Assembly: GCA_030141605.1 (NCBI GenBank)
Contig: JAQGDQ010000013.1
Coordinates: 62,001-126,000, forward strand
Direction: 5' to 3'
DNA from: Tubiluchus corallicola
Taxonomy: Eukaryota > Priapulida > Priapulimorpha > Priapulimorphida > Tubiluchidae
Length of the DNA: 64,000 nucleotides
How positions within the stretch are numbered: position 1 is the first letter of the stretch; the number at the start of each line of letters is the position of its first letter. Below are positions 21,528-52,590 of the stretch, piece after piece. The position numbers and the translations under genes are program-made. The notes under the pieces were generated by a model. It was not told the DNA's origin. It searched no databases and worked only from the letters and a program-made list of their open reading frames with translations.

Positions 21528-24500
21528 GTAATTTAAACAATTATTGAACTTGATAAAATACTTTGACTGCCTTGACTTGTTTAGTGTCACATTCTAGTTA
21601 TTAATTTTACCGTTTTGTAATGGAATATAAGTAAAGAATTAAATTATTGCAGATTTGAGCAATGTAACTTAAAAGTTGACACCTTTGGCTTCAGTATAAG
21701 TCATTTCTACAGCATGGGTTGTCCATATACATTCGCGTAACGTTAAACTGATGTCATTAACTCTGTGGTGTCCCCCACTTACCCTGACAGACTGACGTAT
21801 GTTCAGCTGTTTGTTTAGCATATTATGGCATATTTTCATAAGACTCATCCAATTAGAATTATACAGTCTATATTACAAGCCTACCTATTTGAAATTGAGT
21901 AATGATGCGACAATTGGTTAATGTCCCTTAATTCAATAATTGTAACGCTTTTTGCATTCATTCTAATTCTGCACTGTTACAAGAAAGATGATATTACTGA
22001 ATAAAAAACATTTTTATATAATGACTTAGAAGTGTTAATTTCAAACTACCTGGTGCATAACTCTTGTTGAACACATTTCTTTGGCCAATAAACACCCGTT
22101 CGATAAAACGCTGCATTTTATCATGTATAATCTTTATTTTATCTTGATACACCTACAGACGTAATACAAATGATAAAAATTTTAAAACATTTTGTGAATA
22201 GTGCGGCAAAAATTGTATCACTTCACAAAGCTGTAGACGGACCAATGTTTGAATTGAAAGAACTCAAAAGAGATGCATTACTCTAGTCTAGCTTCTAATG
22301 TTCAACCAGACTCTATCTTCTCTTGAACTATTTTTTCTTCATAAAGTTGTTTACTTGGATTAGCCATTTCTTCTTGTCTTTTCTCTAGATTTCCCTCATC
22401 AGTAGTACCTTTTTGAATGGTGGAGGCATTGGAAATAATAGGGAATTAGTTAATTTAGTTTAAAAATATATGCATTTTATGGTTTTTGTTTTGCTTATAG
22501 TCATCATTGCGTCAATGTCTTGTGTTTTTACTGTATAACATTAGTGGAGTCATTTCTGTGTTTAGTTCAGGTTTATGTAATGTTTTGCCACTTAATGCTT
22601 GCTGACCCGGGGCCTGCAATGACTTTCAATGGCCCTGATAATATCCATTATCACAATATGATAGGTATCTGCATTCTGTACTCGTAATGAGTAATACATA
22701 CATCAGTACATGATAAGTTTGAGCTTTGAAGATACTGTGCATACGTGTACTGACCGATATTTTTTTAGCAACCTATTGTTTTCACGTCTTCCTCGCCCAC
22801 CTTGGGTCACCATGCCCGGACACCTAGAGCTAGTTGGCTAGAATGGTCTACTAGGTGACGTATGCCTGTTTATCTTGACTAGGCTGTAGGACTTGACCGA
22901 TTAGGAATTGGTAATCACATTTCCATAGCACGAAATCCACATTTTGCTGCCATGTTGTTGTCGTTGGTGCACATCTAGCTTTTTGAGATACATCTGGATG
23001 CCTAGCTCATGGCCTTTTGTATGTATACATATGCCGTATGTCACTATATGTTTCAAGAGTTTCAAGAGTTTATTCATTTCAATGAATAAAGTTTGTCTAT
23101 GCTTATGTCATTACATTTTGTATGTACACATATGCACTATGTCATTATGTTTCCACTATATTTTTGTCTATATGCCACTTAATTTCAGATTGAGAATGTT
23201 GGAACGAATATAATAGAATGGAAAAAGATGGGCATAGTCTGTTAGCACCAACACCATCCTTTTAAGTGACCTATTATTTAGCTGTTTCTGGTGGATAATA
23301 ACTGGTTATCAGTCACTCGAACATCAGTACTTCAGTTTAGATTTGACGTAGGGCTAGCATATAAGAATTTGTTGTAACATTGGTAGTTAACATAGCTATT
23401 TAAGATTTGAAAAAAATAGTCTGTACCAATTAACCAGAAAGCAGTAGGTGCCCACCTACCCACACCTTATCCCCGTGCCAAGCATCAATTTCTTATTTTA
23501 TTCTGCGGCTAAGAAAAAACTGGCGATAGACACACGGATCGAGCCAACATCTGTGTGTGTTGGTATTAACAGCAACATACAATGCAAGTTATATTTTTAT
23601 AATTGCCAAGAAATTGTAAAAAACCCATCCGTACCGACTGACCCAAAAATCAATTGGCTCCCAGCATTTCTTTGTGCCAGTTTAAACTTCTTAGATTACT
23701 TCATGGCTAAGAGAAGATGGTGACAGACTCACAGACACAGATCTAATCATTAATTCTGTATATATAGTTGCCCTATAAGGGCAGCTATAACAAAAGGGTT
23801 TTATATTAGACTTTTGACACTCTGGCAGTATACTAGCTGGTTAGTTATACTGGACGCACAGAAAAAAACGTGCTGAAGTTTAGACTTAAATATTATTAGA
23901 TGTAAGTGACCTACAAATTTGGAATTTTTCACTGCTGTAACAATACATTAGCTTTCGGCTGCAAAAGTCACAAGTTTATAGGCTTAGTGGTTTTTAAGTT
24001 ATAACCGAATAGCTTTTGTATGTTAAAAATTTAAATGCCTAAACAATGTCAGTTAATCACCAATTGTTAAAATTGCCACGTTGATGTAACATGCCAGCAA
24101 AACAATAACGAAATCTGACAAATCAACCCAGTTGCTTCACCGCAAAATGTAAAGCATTGATAAAAATTTGTTATTAAGAAAAAAATGAGACCTAAACCTC
24201 TGGATTACGGTATTTGGAATTTTCTTAAAGAAAAAGTGTACAACGGCTGCACTGTTTGATGCAGAGTAACTATTGTCAAACATTTTTTAGTGCTGCAGCC
24301 AAATACCCCTTAAAGAAGCGAAAAACTGTATCATTTGTTGGAAGAAATGCCTTTGTCTAGTTTGCTTTAAACATGGTACAATAGTGACATAATTTTTTTT
24401 CTATATTTGGTTTTTTGACCTGTCGATTAAAACTTCTGTTCCTTTGGAAATCAAAGGAAATGGGCTAGAATTTTTGGTGTTTATGCAAAAGCGTATGCTA

Positions 24501-24757
24501 TCAGTGTGGCAATTTTCAAGAGATTTACTTATTTTGTTCTTATAGCATGATTGTACCACCTGCTATAAACCTTGGAAAAAGTATCAACATAGTTTCAAAA
24601 ATAAAAACTAGCACTACCGAATTTGCATTTCGGATTTAGACCTCGTTAATATGCAAGAGTCTCAAATATTTCTCTGTCATTATGGTTTATAAACTTCTGC
24701 TGTAGAGTTCTTTAAGATTCTGTAATGTTCAACTAATGAATTGTATCTTTTGACTAG
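21528..24757 (+). other. Probable 5' UTR intron of MTFR1
   Basis: No protein-like exon was found on either strand. Short open frames such as that at 22944-23213 lack splice support. The stretch 22790-22960 is somewhat richer in G+C but unrecognised. The intron ends at the acceptor tgactag (24757). Confidence 0.4.
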
Positions 24758-24779
24758 GATTGCTTTCTAACAAGAATTT

Positions 24780-40935
<16,156 letters not shown>

Positions 40936-42014
40936 CCGATTGATATTTTTCACTGTGATGCTAACATGTTTGACTGTCAACTTCATACGTCTGTCAAGAT
41001 AACATTTGTTTGTTAAATATTAATTTTATATTAGCTTATGTAGTTTCTGAATTTATTCATTTGGTTGGACTATTCAACTTTGCTGTAAAAGTTGAGTAGA
41101 AAGAATATGAAAGCATTGTAAATTTAGAGAATTTGTTTCAAATAATTGAAGAGGATAATGTCTGATCACTTGAACATGATAATGAAATTTATTATAGTTG
41201 CTAAATCCATAATATCCATAGTATGTAATATTGATTAACTTGAGAACAGCATTTTGTATGAGAGAAAAATATATCCTGAAACTTCATGAAGAATCTAGTG
41301 TCAAGAGTAAGAATAAACTCATATTTATAGTAATGACCTTCTATTTCAGTTATTCCTATTTTTTAAAATAAATTCTTTTCCTGTTTTCAGCTGTTTAATT
41401 GACATACTAATTTCCTGAAACATATTGAACTAGTTAAATTGGTAAAAGAGGTGATTTATTAACAGTTAAACTCAATATTTCGATTATCTAATGGCAACCA
41501 ATACTCAACAACTTCCTGTTTTCTAACTACAGATTTGAGCCCGGATTGTACTGTAGTCCCTTTGAAATGCATTATGAATGAGTATTGTTGTTCTATCAGG
41601 CCTATCTGTTACTTATAGTGTGGCTGCTCTAAATAAATTAGTTGAATTACATTAATTGTTCCAATTCTTGTCTCATTAAGACTTATTCAATTCGGTGTTA
41701 TTGTGAGGACTGTCTGATTGCTTGAAAATGGAATCCAAATGGAAGCCATCACTTGATTCTACAAAACCACAGTTGATAGTGTCAAATCTTCACTACTCTA
41801 GAAGAATCTCTGCTGCTGACCAGTACATTTTTCAGCACTGCTTAAAATTTGTCAAAAAACAGGTGTCTGCTGGCATTTTCATTACATGCTAAGGATTCTG
41901 CTTAATATACTAAACGATGACAAGTTGTGTGGTCACATTGTCATAGAAATTATTAAACTGTACAAGTGTACACTGTAAAAATTCCATGCAGCAGTAGTTG
42001 TTTTTCTCATTTAT
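40936..42014. other. Tail-to-tail spacer between MTFR1 and KANSL2
   Basis: Only 1079 bp separate the two stop codons. Plus-strand AATAAA signals lie near 41311, 41368 and 41630. Minus-strand equivalents (TTTATT on the plus strand) lie near 41190 and 41455. The two 3' UTRs therefore probably abut or overlap. No coding exon was seen. Confidence 0.55.
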
Positions 42015-45000
42015 CTACTTGTCGATATCAGTCTCCGGTGACATTACATTCACTTCCGAATCCTCTTTTGAGTCTGTATCTAATAATGGACTGCCAGGAC
42101 GGTCACTCGGTGTTGTGACGGACTGTAACAAAAAAAAAACACAATTGACAACTGACTAATCATCAGAAAGACAATGTTATTTTCTTTACTTTTTGCATTT
42201 CCATTTCCACTAAATCAGTAAAATTGAAAAGCCCTGGCACTCTGCTATGACACAATATCACTGTCCTTATAACACACAGTTTTAATTGTAATATGCAATG
42301 TTTAACCATTCAAGTGGTTGTTTATACAAGTTTTGAGTTGACTCATACAGTTACTTTTAAAATTAAAAAAAGTTAAAAATATTGTTAAGATCAAACTTCA
42401 GAAAAAAATGACTCAGACTATCAAAGCATATAGAATGGCACCTGTCTCGGGACATAAACCTCCAGTGTTAAAGCCTCGTACATAACAAAAAATAAAGGAA
42501 ATGCAAGGCCTGTTCTAATTTAGTCCAAATAAATGATCAAATTCTGCTGATTTGATGATAATATCATTCTGTTCTATTTGAAAAAATATTAAGTTAAAAT
42601 TCAATTTTTTTAACTTTTGCCCAGTGCTAATGAAGATACCTGTAATAATTCCGTGTCTAAATTGCTACAAGACGGTGTAGGTACACCAAACGACGCAGTC
42701 ATGTCTTGCTGATAAGTTTCACTTGTTATTTCTAGCAGAGGGCATTCTTCTGAATACTTCTGCTGTTGGAGCAGGGTCATTGACAATTCATCAGAGCCTC
42801 CTATGAAAACAGCCACATTATATACCATAGTATCTTACGATTTGAGAGTAAGTGCCGAGAGCATTAATGACATCTACTAGTCAAATATTTGTTGAAAATC
42901 AGGCATGCTGGATGATTAATCTCTCCTGCTTGCGGGATAAGACAGTTGATGGAATGAAAGTAAAATTGTTTATGCCCAGAAATGACTACACAACAAAAGC
43001 CTTGCGATTTGTAAATGCAACACAAAACAGTGAGGAAAAACAAAATTTATAAAGTGAACTTAGGCATCAAAGTGAAAGTGAAAAAACTGTTTTAACTTTG
43101 ATTCCCAACTTCATGTCACAAAATTCTGCAACAACAGTATTAAGCTTGGGGCTTTGGGGTACAATTATGATCTAACATTATTAAGATAAAATCATTAAAG
43201 CAAAATCTAGAAGGATCATAGAAGCTATAAAAGGTTGCAGTTTAATAAGGAAAAAAATTGGGAATAACTTGAAACTTTCTGTTACTCGAAAACGTATCAG
43301 ATACAAGGCTACAACTATTACCTCCAATGCAAATTTAAAATGAAGCAATTATTCTGAAATTAGTCACATGCTATAAGGTGCAAGAACTAACCAGTTATTG
43401 TTCGTTCACGTTTTACTTTTTCTTCACTGTCCGATTTATCAACGTTAATTACCGTATCAATATGTCCAACATCAGCATCCTAAACAAGTGCAAAGTAATT
43501 AAAATTTCGCAAACACATCCAGCTATTCAATGAAAATTCTTTGTTTTGATAAAAATACATAATAATATTGACTAGAAAAAACGAAAGATGTGCTAAACAA
43601 AAATGTTTAACTGATAGATATTGTCTCCTTTACAATATTTAATTAGATTACTCAATGTTAAAGATCACAAAAAAATCAAATAAAATGTTTTGGAAAATTC
43701 AGTAAGATTTCTGTAAGGGTTGGTTTGCAAAACTCGCATCTGCTTTTGACATGTGATGGGTTTTTTTTATATTTTACACATGTATTGATATACAAACTGT
43801 GGATAACTAATGTAGCTTAGATTTATGGTCTTTTTATCAAAAGTGTATATACAGTAATTTCTGCCAAACAGCTGAAATAACACGTGACTGCAGTATGTCT
43901 GTGTGCATTTGTTGAATTTTGTATATAATTTTGCTGACTACTTCAATAATGTGTAAGCAAAAACTCATTCATAATAAGGAATAAGTCATTGTAGAAATAA
44001 TGGAAACTGGTGTTCAAAATGTCATCTTGGAAGGGATTGCAACTTCCCACTGTAACATATGGCATAAATAAAGTTATAATGAACCAGACATTGGACCTGA
44101 CTGAGTACTAAATGTCCACAGGGACTTGACTAGACATCATTGTAACTTGATTCATGTTATTTGTTCAAAAACGAAAAGGTAGCTTTTTATTGCTACACCA
44201 TTCTTTTAGAAAATGACAGTCTGGTCAACAGTTGTGGCAAGCTAATAGAAAGTTGCCTGGAGACAAAGATGTTCAGAGTTACACATTTTTTACATGAATA
44301 TTTCTGCTTGTTTATAAAACAACACAACTGTATTACATAATTATTATTTGCAAATTCCACACGAACTTTCACCTATATTTATAAAAAAATAATTCTTTTA
44401 TTAATTGCACTCTGCCACTACAGTTCTGCTTATAAATCACACAGAAGGCAATTATACTGTTTGCAGTTGATGGCTCGTTGCCAGCATTTTACAAGAGATT
44501 AAGTCTGTAGAGATTAATACTGTAATGTCATTAAGTACATTACACAATTCTGGATTTCAGAGGAGTACAAAGTCCTCACATTTCAATGTTTATTGTTTAA
44601 TATGAAGGGTTGGGGTTAAGAAAGCAACGGAGCATAAAATAATATTTGTAGGTGATGCCATTACAATTATTTTGATATTAAACACATTATAACATACATA
44701 CACTTTCATCCAAGTGAAGACGGTCTTTGAATCCTGGTAATCTCATATGAAACTGACAAGCAGCATTCTCATTTAAATGAATGAGCGGTTTAGAGCACGG
44801 CGGTTCACCGTGTTTACAAAGTTGGTAAAGAACCTGTGTGGGATCATCGCAGATATGTTCAGAACAAAATCTGGTCAATGGAACTGCCGTTTCATTGCAA
44901 GTTAAACTGTCCTCTTTGTGCTCACATTTGGGTAAGACTTGTGGCTTGTACGATGCACCTGCAAAAACAATAATACAGTATAATCCACTACTGTAATATT

Positions 45001-48000
45001 GTGTGTCTGTTGTAACGAGCCTTTACAAGTTGTTACGAGCAAATTTCAAAGTATCGTCAATTATTAGGCTCAAATAACCTATTTAAATCTTGCTTACAGC
45101 GAACTCTGATATTACGAGATTTTGTTTATTATGAAAGAATTGTACCACTCCATGATTGTACTTGGGCACCGTTCACCAAGGGTAAAAATGTCACAGTGCC
45201 CGTGAAGTTCAGTATTTGATCATGAAAAAAAAACAAATATAAGATACCCATGCACAACACATTCAGTTATCAGCACGTCATCACAATGAACCACAGTATT
45301 TTTAACTTGCGCGGCAGTTTTAAGCAAAAATTTATTGCATGAAATGCTGTCTTAGTCCTAGAAGCATTCAAATAACAGAATTTAAACATATTTACTCCTT
45401 GGGATAAAATAATTGCTAGTTGCTACCACTTTCCATTTTAGTACTTCAACTTCGGTAAGAGAAAAATGTGAACGTGTAAAAGATGTGATGAACGTTTTAC
45501 AACTAAAATACCTTCCGAATGAGCTATCCTCCTCTCTTTTGATTTCTTATGAAGAACCGCTTCTCTGCCATGTCTCTTGTGATAGCGTTTTAGAGCATGA
45601 AGTTTATCGTAGAGTTTTTGCTCCTGCAGTGTAGATGGCACTACGTTATGTTCACTACCTGTGGCAAAAACAATACGATTTCGTAGCAATATCGACAAAG
45701 GATCATTATCTGGTCACAAGCAGGGATGTTCCAATCCGATAAATAATCGGCAATCGGCAAGCAAACTTGGATATAGGAACAGACCGGTGATCGGGACGAT
45801 ATACTTTAATATCAGCAATAGTAATGTAGCTACTGATATGCAGTTAAGTGACAGTAAATCGTAATTCAACTTAACTTAGGCAACAGTTAACCAAAATGCA
45901 TAGAAAAATAGCAAATCAGTTAACTGTCAAAAGGCAATTTTTATTTGTTGTAACACATTGAGGTGTAAACCTGCATTTATAATTGCATGCTCACATGTAA
46001 AAGTAAAATTAACTGTTTGCAGACTCGTGATTTGATCTGTTATTTCAAAAGTAAACAAACTAGGTCCGTTAACGTGCAGTCCCAGCAGCCAAGCAAAACG
46101 ACCTTGAGCACACATGTGAGTATCCATGCATAAGTTTATTGCTGTTAAATGCCCATAGGTTGGGAAACACTCTCGTAACTATTAATCATATTTCGAAAGG
46201 CCTACACTGACAAAACAGAAAAAGTATCTCAAAGTGCATGAATAATTACAATACCTCATTAAATTATAGCGCCACAAGCATTTCATTACAATCATGTAAG
46301 CTCTAAATCTGTCATTCTTACCTAAAATGCCCTTTTCATTCTTCAAGGCCTGCAGATACTTGCGTCGTTTCTCTTTTAGCAAATGTTGGAGACGCTTGAA
46401 CTGATCAATGTAAAGGGACTGAAGGCGGATTAACTTATCCCGAGTGATCAAAGCAACTTCTTCAGCAGTGTAGACACCAGCGTGCCTGGAATCATTAATA
46501 AATAATTGAAGCTGGGCTGAGTGAATGGACACCATTCTAGCTGGCATAAAGATAATATTTTATGAAAAGAAAAAACTTAGTTTTGTGTGTCATAGATTAA
46601 CTTTTTATTCAACAGAAAACAGCATGAGCATTTTTTGTGCAAAATGATTTATGGAATGCAAGCGGCACGTGTACTATTGCTATTGCTAAAGAGAAAAGTG
46701 TCAGTTAATTCACATCTTAACCTCAGATGGTGAAGTTTCATCACATAGGGCCAATACCAATCAGAATAATGCTCTTTATAATGGGAAATAAGGCCAATGA
46801 AATGGTTAATCTACCAAAAATGACAAGAGAACTAAATTTTCCATCTAGTCATCAACATGTCTGCAATTCAGTTATCATATTCAGTAACAGATAAACAACA
46901 AAATAACAGTTTGTTTGTTTCTCTACTTCGTGTCTGCCCGTTTATTTATCAGTTTACTTTTTTATCGTTTTTTATTAGGCTTTACTAATTGGATTTAGAT
47001 TGCAAAGTTTATTTACAGAAATTTAACATTTTGAAATATCGAATTTCATATTCCCTGTTGTACCCAAATCCAGGAAATTTGGGTTAAGCTTGTATATATA
47101 CTCACATATTTGTTAATATTTGCAAAAAAAACATACATTTGTGTAAGTTTGGCATAAAGAATGTGAATTATTAAGTAAGTTCATTATCTAATTTTGGTAA
47201 ATGTTATTAAGATCCATTTTGTAAATTTTACAAAATAAAACAAACATCAGCTAGGTTGTGGCTACAAGACACAGTTTAACTAGTTCTGCGTTCAAATGCA
47301 CAAGCAAGTCTGTGTAAGAGCAAGATATTTTGTAAATTGTGAAAATGAAGTGTACAGTTGTGCCATGCACTCGTTTAGGTGTTAAACTAAATAAGTAAAC
47401 AAGCAAATATTTATACACACGGTTTTTTATGAAATACTAACTTACTTTAATGGATCTTCTTGTTCTGAATCTATACTCTCTGCATCGCTGTCTCCATCAC
47501 CCCTATATGTTTGATCAATTAGTGGCAATTCCTGATCACTGTCACTGTCACTAGCATAGTCTACAAAATGCACAAAATTAAGTAGAAGGCAGTAGTTATG
47601 ACAACACTGAATTGAAATAAGAAGCTAGCACCTTATCGTCGCTTGAATAAATGAAGTATGGTTGGGAGAGTGTGGAAAGCTCAGTGCAAGTGAACGAGTG
47701 TACTTGTCTGTCCGCATTATTCAGCTCTTCAGGTTATTATACGAGGTTAACGAAACCAAGCTATTTAAATAGACAGCAAAGAAGAATCTCAAACATTTTG
47801 TATTACATTTCTTAGGCAAACCAGTTGACCTTTCATTATATCACTTTACACAGAGACACGCTGTGAAATAGCCGACCACATTTCTGATAAAGACGCTGTT
47901 TTTTTGTTGTCTGTTCTAGTGACTTCTGCATTTTGCTTTTCTATTATTTAAGTTTTCCCTTTCTCTTTTCCCCATTGTTCTTTCATTTTTTCAATTATTC

Positions 48001-50892
48001 TTTTTCCTTTTTTCTCTGTTGCTTAGCATGCCCGAAGTGACTTCCAACAGATTACAAACAAAACCAGGATTTTTAATGCATTAAGTCAAATGGCAAAACT
48101 TTACTCTCTGTAATTTTGAGAAGACATTAAGATTTTTAACATAGCAACAAAGTAAGGAAAGCAAGCATCAAATGTATCCAAAATAACATAATAATTTTAC
48201 CCTAAGCACATTGCCATTTCAGGTAGGCTTCTACAGTGGGCATCATTTATTAGACTCACAGTTGATAGATAAAATCAGCTGACTCAAAAACATCTGTTGT
48301 GGGACGCTAAAAACTGTCGGTAACTCAACTAACTCTGCATGATCGATTCAATATTTCTGACTTAAAGTATATACTTAAAGTAAGGCATTTGTGTGTGATC
48401 ACAGAGCTTTTGCTACATTCATGTCCTCTTTACTTCACTTCTGTGCTCTATAATATAGGTAGAAGTAATATAGGTAAGTAGCAATCACTAGAAGTACCAT
48501 TTTTGTAAGCAGGTTTGTTTATCACATGCTAATATGCTAACATAACATTTTGCTTTCATTCTATCACCCGCTCATCTGTTGTAAACTTATGGAAGCTAAA
48601 CTTTTATTACGTGCCTAGCAGTTTCCTTTTGAAATGCCTGGGGCTCTTCATAAAATATCTGTTATGCCATTGTAACTGTTGTTGTTATGCCACAGATTTG
48701 TTGACAGCAATCTGTCAGTATGCTTTGAAAATTTACAAACATCATAAAGCAACTAAAAGCATAGAGTAATTTTGAAAAATAAAGCACAAGCAGCAGTACT
48801 TGTATGAAATAGCTCTCACAGCCTTTGCAGTACATAGTAGGCAGAAGAGTGATGATTCCTATTTGTTTACCAGTAATATTACACCCGTCGGCTAGTTGGA
48901 TCAAAGCACTTCCACCCCAAAGCAAGTCTAGTAAGCGCTGCCTACTGCATTTAAAAAACATGCTTCGAAAATGTCCAGAGCCTAAATATCCTAGCAAAAC
49001 ATCTATTTGCTTCACACTCCAAAAAATTATCAAAGCAAATTGAAACCTTCTGTAATGTTTCGTTTAGCAATTTTTTAAACTTAATACTCTGTAACCAACA
49101 AATCTTAATAATATTTATACCCAAGATTTTGCTGGCAGATGATGCAAGTACTGAAGCTTGTTCAAGTTTTCTCAATGTGAAAGCAGCATCACCTCCTCCT
49201 TCTTCTGGCGTCTTTGTTTTAATCTGATATTGAGACAAATTTTCCAGGATTGTCTCTGGTGTTTCTGCAGGTTTACACTGTCTAACCGCTCGCTGGCGCA
49301 TGAGGCTTGCTCGTCGTCCGTGCTCTAGACAGTAACTGCAAATGACAATTATCATCACATTTTAGTAATTTGAAGCACATTCTAGAGTCATTGCCAAGAA
49401 AAGCTGACCTGCAAACTTTCAATTTTACTAATAACAAAAATCCTGCCAATTTCATAAAACATTTACAAAGTTCTGACTTTAAAAATGAGACTTCACAGGC
49501 ATAAGAGTTCTAGTGTACATTAAAGAAATTTTTTCTCATAAACTTTTAAAGAACCAATTTCAGTTAAAACTTATTATTCTATAATGTAACTGACATCATT
49601 GAAATTCAGTACCAGTGCATCCCTTATTGCCAAAGCCACTGCATGCAGTTCCAACAAGAAGGACAGTTTACTATTACATGTGTATAAAATCTAGCAAGCA
49701 TACTGCAATTCACAGTCCTGTACAAGAATACAAGAAAAACAAAGATAGGTTCAAAGATAGTTTTTTCTTTTTCTTTGTATTTTCTCTAAAACTAGATCCG
49801 AAAACAAGATCAGATATTGTTAGAGAGAATGCACACATAAAGATATTTTTTGTCAGATTAGTTCTACAATTTCTCAAAATTTATAAAGACATGCAGAAAG
49901 CATTATTGACTCCTAATAACTTGACTTTTGATACAAGCTCAAATTTTTTTTACATCCAAATTTTGTTCTAAAAAATTTATACACACAATTCCCAATGATT
50001 ATAAGCGTCAAACGTAGTCTCTACAACTATACTTTTTGACAATAATATAAGCTTTCGGTTGCATTTGGCAATTTTTGAGATTCCAACTTGTGGCCTTTCA
50101 TTGTATGTCATTGTAAGTAATCGTCCATAAATTCAGCAGCATCCATCCTCTACAATGTATACAGCCAACATTTTGCAAAACAAACCTGCCTAGTTGCAAT
50201 TGTTGAAATTTTGGATCTCTTTTGCAGGGAGGAAAACCAGAAATTAAAATGTTTTGCTAATATGGATATATTGCAAAATTAGCTGATTTTAGCTTGCCGG
50301 TAGACCTCATGTCAAACTGATTCGGACCCTAATGCTACAGAGCATTATAACACTGTAATTTTGCAGCCATTAAACTTTCCATCTGTTCTTCACTACTCAA
50401 GATGCGACTTCGCAAAGAGCTGTGACGTCACTGACAAGATGCCCCAAAGTCATCTGCACCAAAAAACATCCCAAAGCAACATAAGTGGTTTAGGTATAAT
50501 TGATTAAACTCAGAATTTATGTGGTATTGTGTTGAACGCAACATGGCAACATAAGTTACCCAGACTGTGACTATCCAAGTCAGGGGACCTGATAAAGGGC
50601 AAACAACAGTAACTTCTTAAAGTCTGTTAGAAATGGTGTTTAATAATAACATTACAGTAATCTTTAAATTCACTTACCCATCACGTTTGTCAGATTTCGG
50701 TGCTGCATTCGGGCACCGCTTATTGTTTGTCGAAGACACATATGAACATTGTTTATAAGAAGAGTTTTTATCCTCTAGTATATGACGAATGCAGTATTCG
50801 GAACCATCAACTCGATTCTGCATGCATATTCTGTGACTATAGTTGCAGAAGAGTCCTTCGATCGGTACGTGAACTTTACCAAACCGCTGCAT
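42015..50892 (-). CDS. KANSL2: KAT8 regulatory NSL complex subunit 2, complete
   Basis: Nine coding exons with matching phases: 50892-50678, 49335-49121, 47560-47446, 46485-46322, 45658-45512, 44958-44702, 43479-43392, 42800-42640 and 42122-42015. Product 489 residues, close to human KANSL2 (492). It contains both C3HC3H-type zinc-binding domains: the first spans [10 protein letters not shown] to GYCLEH (about residues 14-76), the second [10 protein letters not shown] to CQFH. Between them lie the near-invariant [20 protein letters not shown] and [20 protein letters not shown] helices and the basic KERRIAHSE. The C-terminal part is acidic, Ser/Thr-rich and poorly conserved. KANSL2 is a nuclear scaffold subunit of the NSL complex, which directs KAT8/MOF acetylation of histone H4. 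An acceptor at 50922 shows a 5' UTR exon further upstream. It is head-to-head with the SKICH gene. Confidence 0.97.
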
Positions 50893-50921
50893 TGCAAACC
50901 AAGATATTAAATAAGAAAATC

Positions 50922-51239
50922 CTGAAAAATAAATCAATCAAGCCAGTGGTTAGACATAGTTACAGAGCAATAATGCGCAGAGCTTTCTTCGGCTAAGCTG
51001 GAAACTAAAATGAAAAAATTACTTCGTGAAATAGGTAGCAATATTCAGAAATTCGATATGCGCTTTGGCATTATATGAAAATTAAGAGCATAATTTCGGA
51101 ATCATCAGGACAGGTAAATACGCACAGGGAACAAAACTTATGCACAGCTAATCAGACTTAAAACTGTATATATTAAATGTATATTAATAATCTTTCATAA
51201 TAATTTTGGCTTCTTAAACTTTTAAAGCATCACTATCGT
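50922..51239. other. 5' UTR intron of KANSL2, nothing else seen
   Basis: AT-rich and without exons. The upstream noncoding KANSL2 exon could not be placed. Confidence 0.35.
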
Positions 51240-51690
51240 GAAGCCCGCAATCTCTCCTTAAAAAGGTTTAAATTCGGTGCACTACCACTCTTTCTGGCAA
51301 AGTGTTCCATTTGTTCACTACACGGTGTGAAAAAAGAACTTTTAGTTACAATTACTTCTTGCATAGTATATACAGTTTCTTAGAATGACCAGTGGACAGC
51401 AGAGGTGCAGCCTTAAATAATGTACCACAGCTAATGCGTTTGTCTCCATTTATGTACTTGAATACCTCATACAGGTCAGCTGTTTCTCTTCTCTGTCAGA
51501 ATGAACAAATCACTACATGACATAATCGCAGGCACCTATCTTGAACTTTCTCTAATCTCTTGATGTCGAATTGTAACGATCGTGACCATACTACACTAAA
51601 ATATTCTAATAATGGTCACACATAAGCTTTGTAGAGAGTTAACACCAGCATAGGATCCCGGTTAACAAAATATCTTTAATGCTCAGCTGT
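51240..51690 (-). mobile_element. 3' fragment of a LINE (reverse transcriptase C-terminus)
   Basis: Minus-strand frames show VWSRSLQFDIKRLEKVQDRC, then TADLYEVFKYINGD, then an STGHSKKL-like segment and FSHRVVNKWNTLPE. This is the typical end of CR1/Jockey-type reverse transcriptase ORFs. Stops and frameshifts interrupt it. It is a 5'-truncated dead copy. Confidence 0.7.
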
Positions 51691-51884
51691 AATTAGTTGT
51701 TAAATTACATTTTTTGTTAAGAAAAGTTATGTAAAACACGGTGCTCAATAAGAAAACTCTTTTATCGTCCTAGATTATCATCTGATTCGTCTTGGTCATA
51801 GATTACGTCTGAGTCATAGATCAGCGTCACTGAAAAATAGACTTTGCATCCTATAAAGGTGCTCGCCTCCTATAAGGTCGAGAT

Positions 51885-51985
51885 AGGTGGAGTATCGCAA
51901 TTGCAATCGCAATAGATAATAACACCATTAAGTGCGTCGATATTTTCTTATCTATATTTCAATTGCGATTAGAATGTTCGCTTTT
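51885..51985. repeat. Imperfect palindrome
   Basis: The left half carries caatcgcaatagataataa, and the right half carries ttatctatatttcaattgcgatt, its near reverse complement. It may be a MITE remnant. Confidence 0.5.
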
Positions 51986-52590
51986 CTGTTATCTTTTTAG
52001 TCTTCTTATAGATGTAATGAGACCTTAAAGAAGATATTTTTATAGTAGTGATTTCTGTCGAGAATCGAGATTTATGACATAATAAAACATAAAACTAAAT
52101 TTGTTTTAGAAAAAAAGTAACTTTATAATAATGATGGATAGTCCTTGACAAATACAAATGTATTTTTTACAACAATATCATCAATATTAATAGCTCCATC
52201 AATATCATCATAACATTAAACTAAGTATCTAATGCTTTAAAGAGAGAAACTGTATAGGGCACATAACTCGCTAACCTGTTTACTTAGTAGGAAACAATTA
52301 TTTGTCCATGAGAGAGTGAAATGGATCACCTGTCTGTGACACCAGACTAAATAAAAAATGATGTACCTTAAGCAAATGTTGGAACCGCCTAAAAAGTGTG
52401 CTTATTTCACTTCAAAGAAGATTAATATTAGCACATATTAATTATACTAGCTCAGAATAAAATTCTTTTATTTTATCAGATGTATAATAAATTATTCAAG
52501 GTTTATTGACGTTTTTAATTATTACTATTACATAAACAAGGACAACGGAGGGTGCCAACGGACAACGACTCAATTCGTGACCTGTCTCTA

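Noticed and set aside
22944-23213. Cys/Phe-rich open frame on the plus strand
   Set aside because: Composition typical of translated AT-rich noncoding sequence; no exon signals.
45725-45800. Short ATCGG-rich stretch resembling a dispersed repeat
   Set aside because: Too short and irregular to classify without other copies.
49615-49971. 118-residue plus-strand open frame in a KANSL2 intron
   Set aside because: No homologue or splice support recognised; antisense to an intron.
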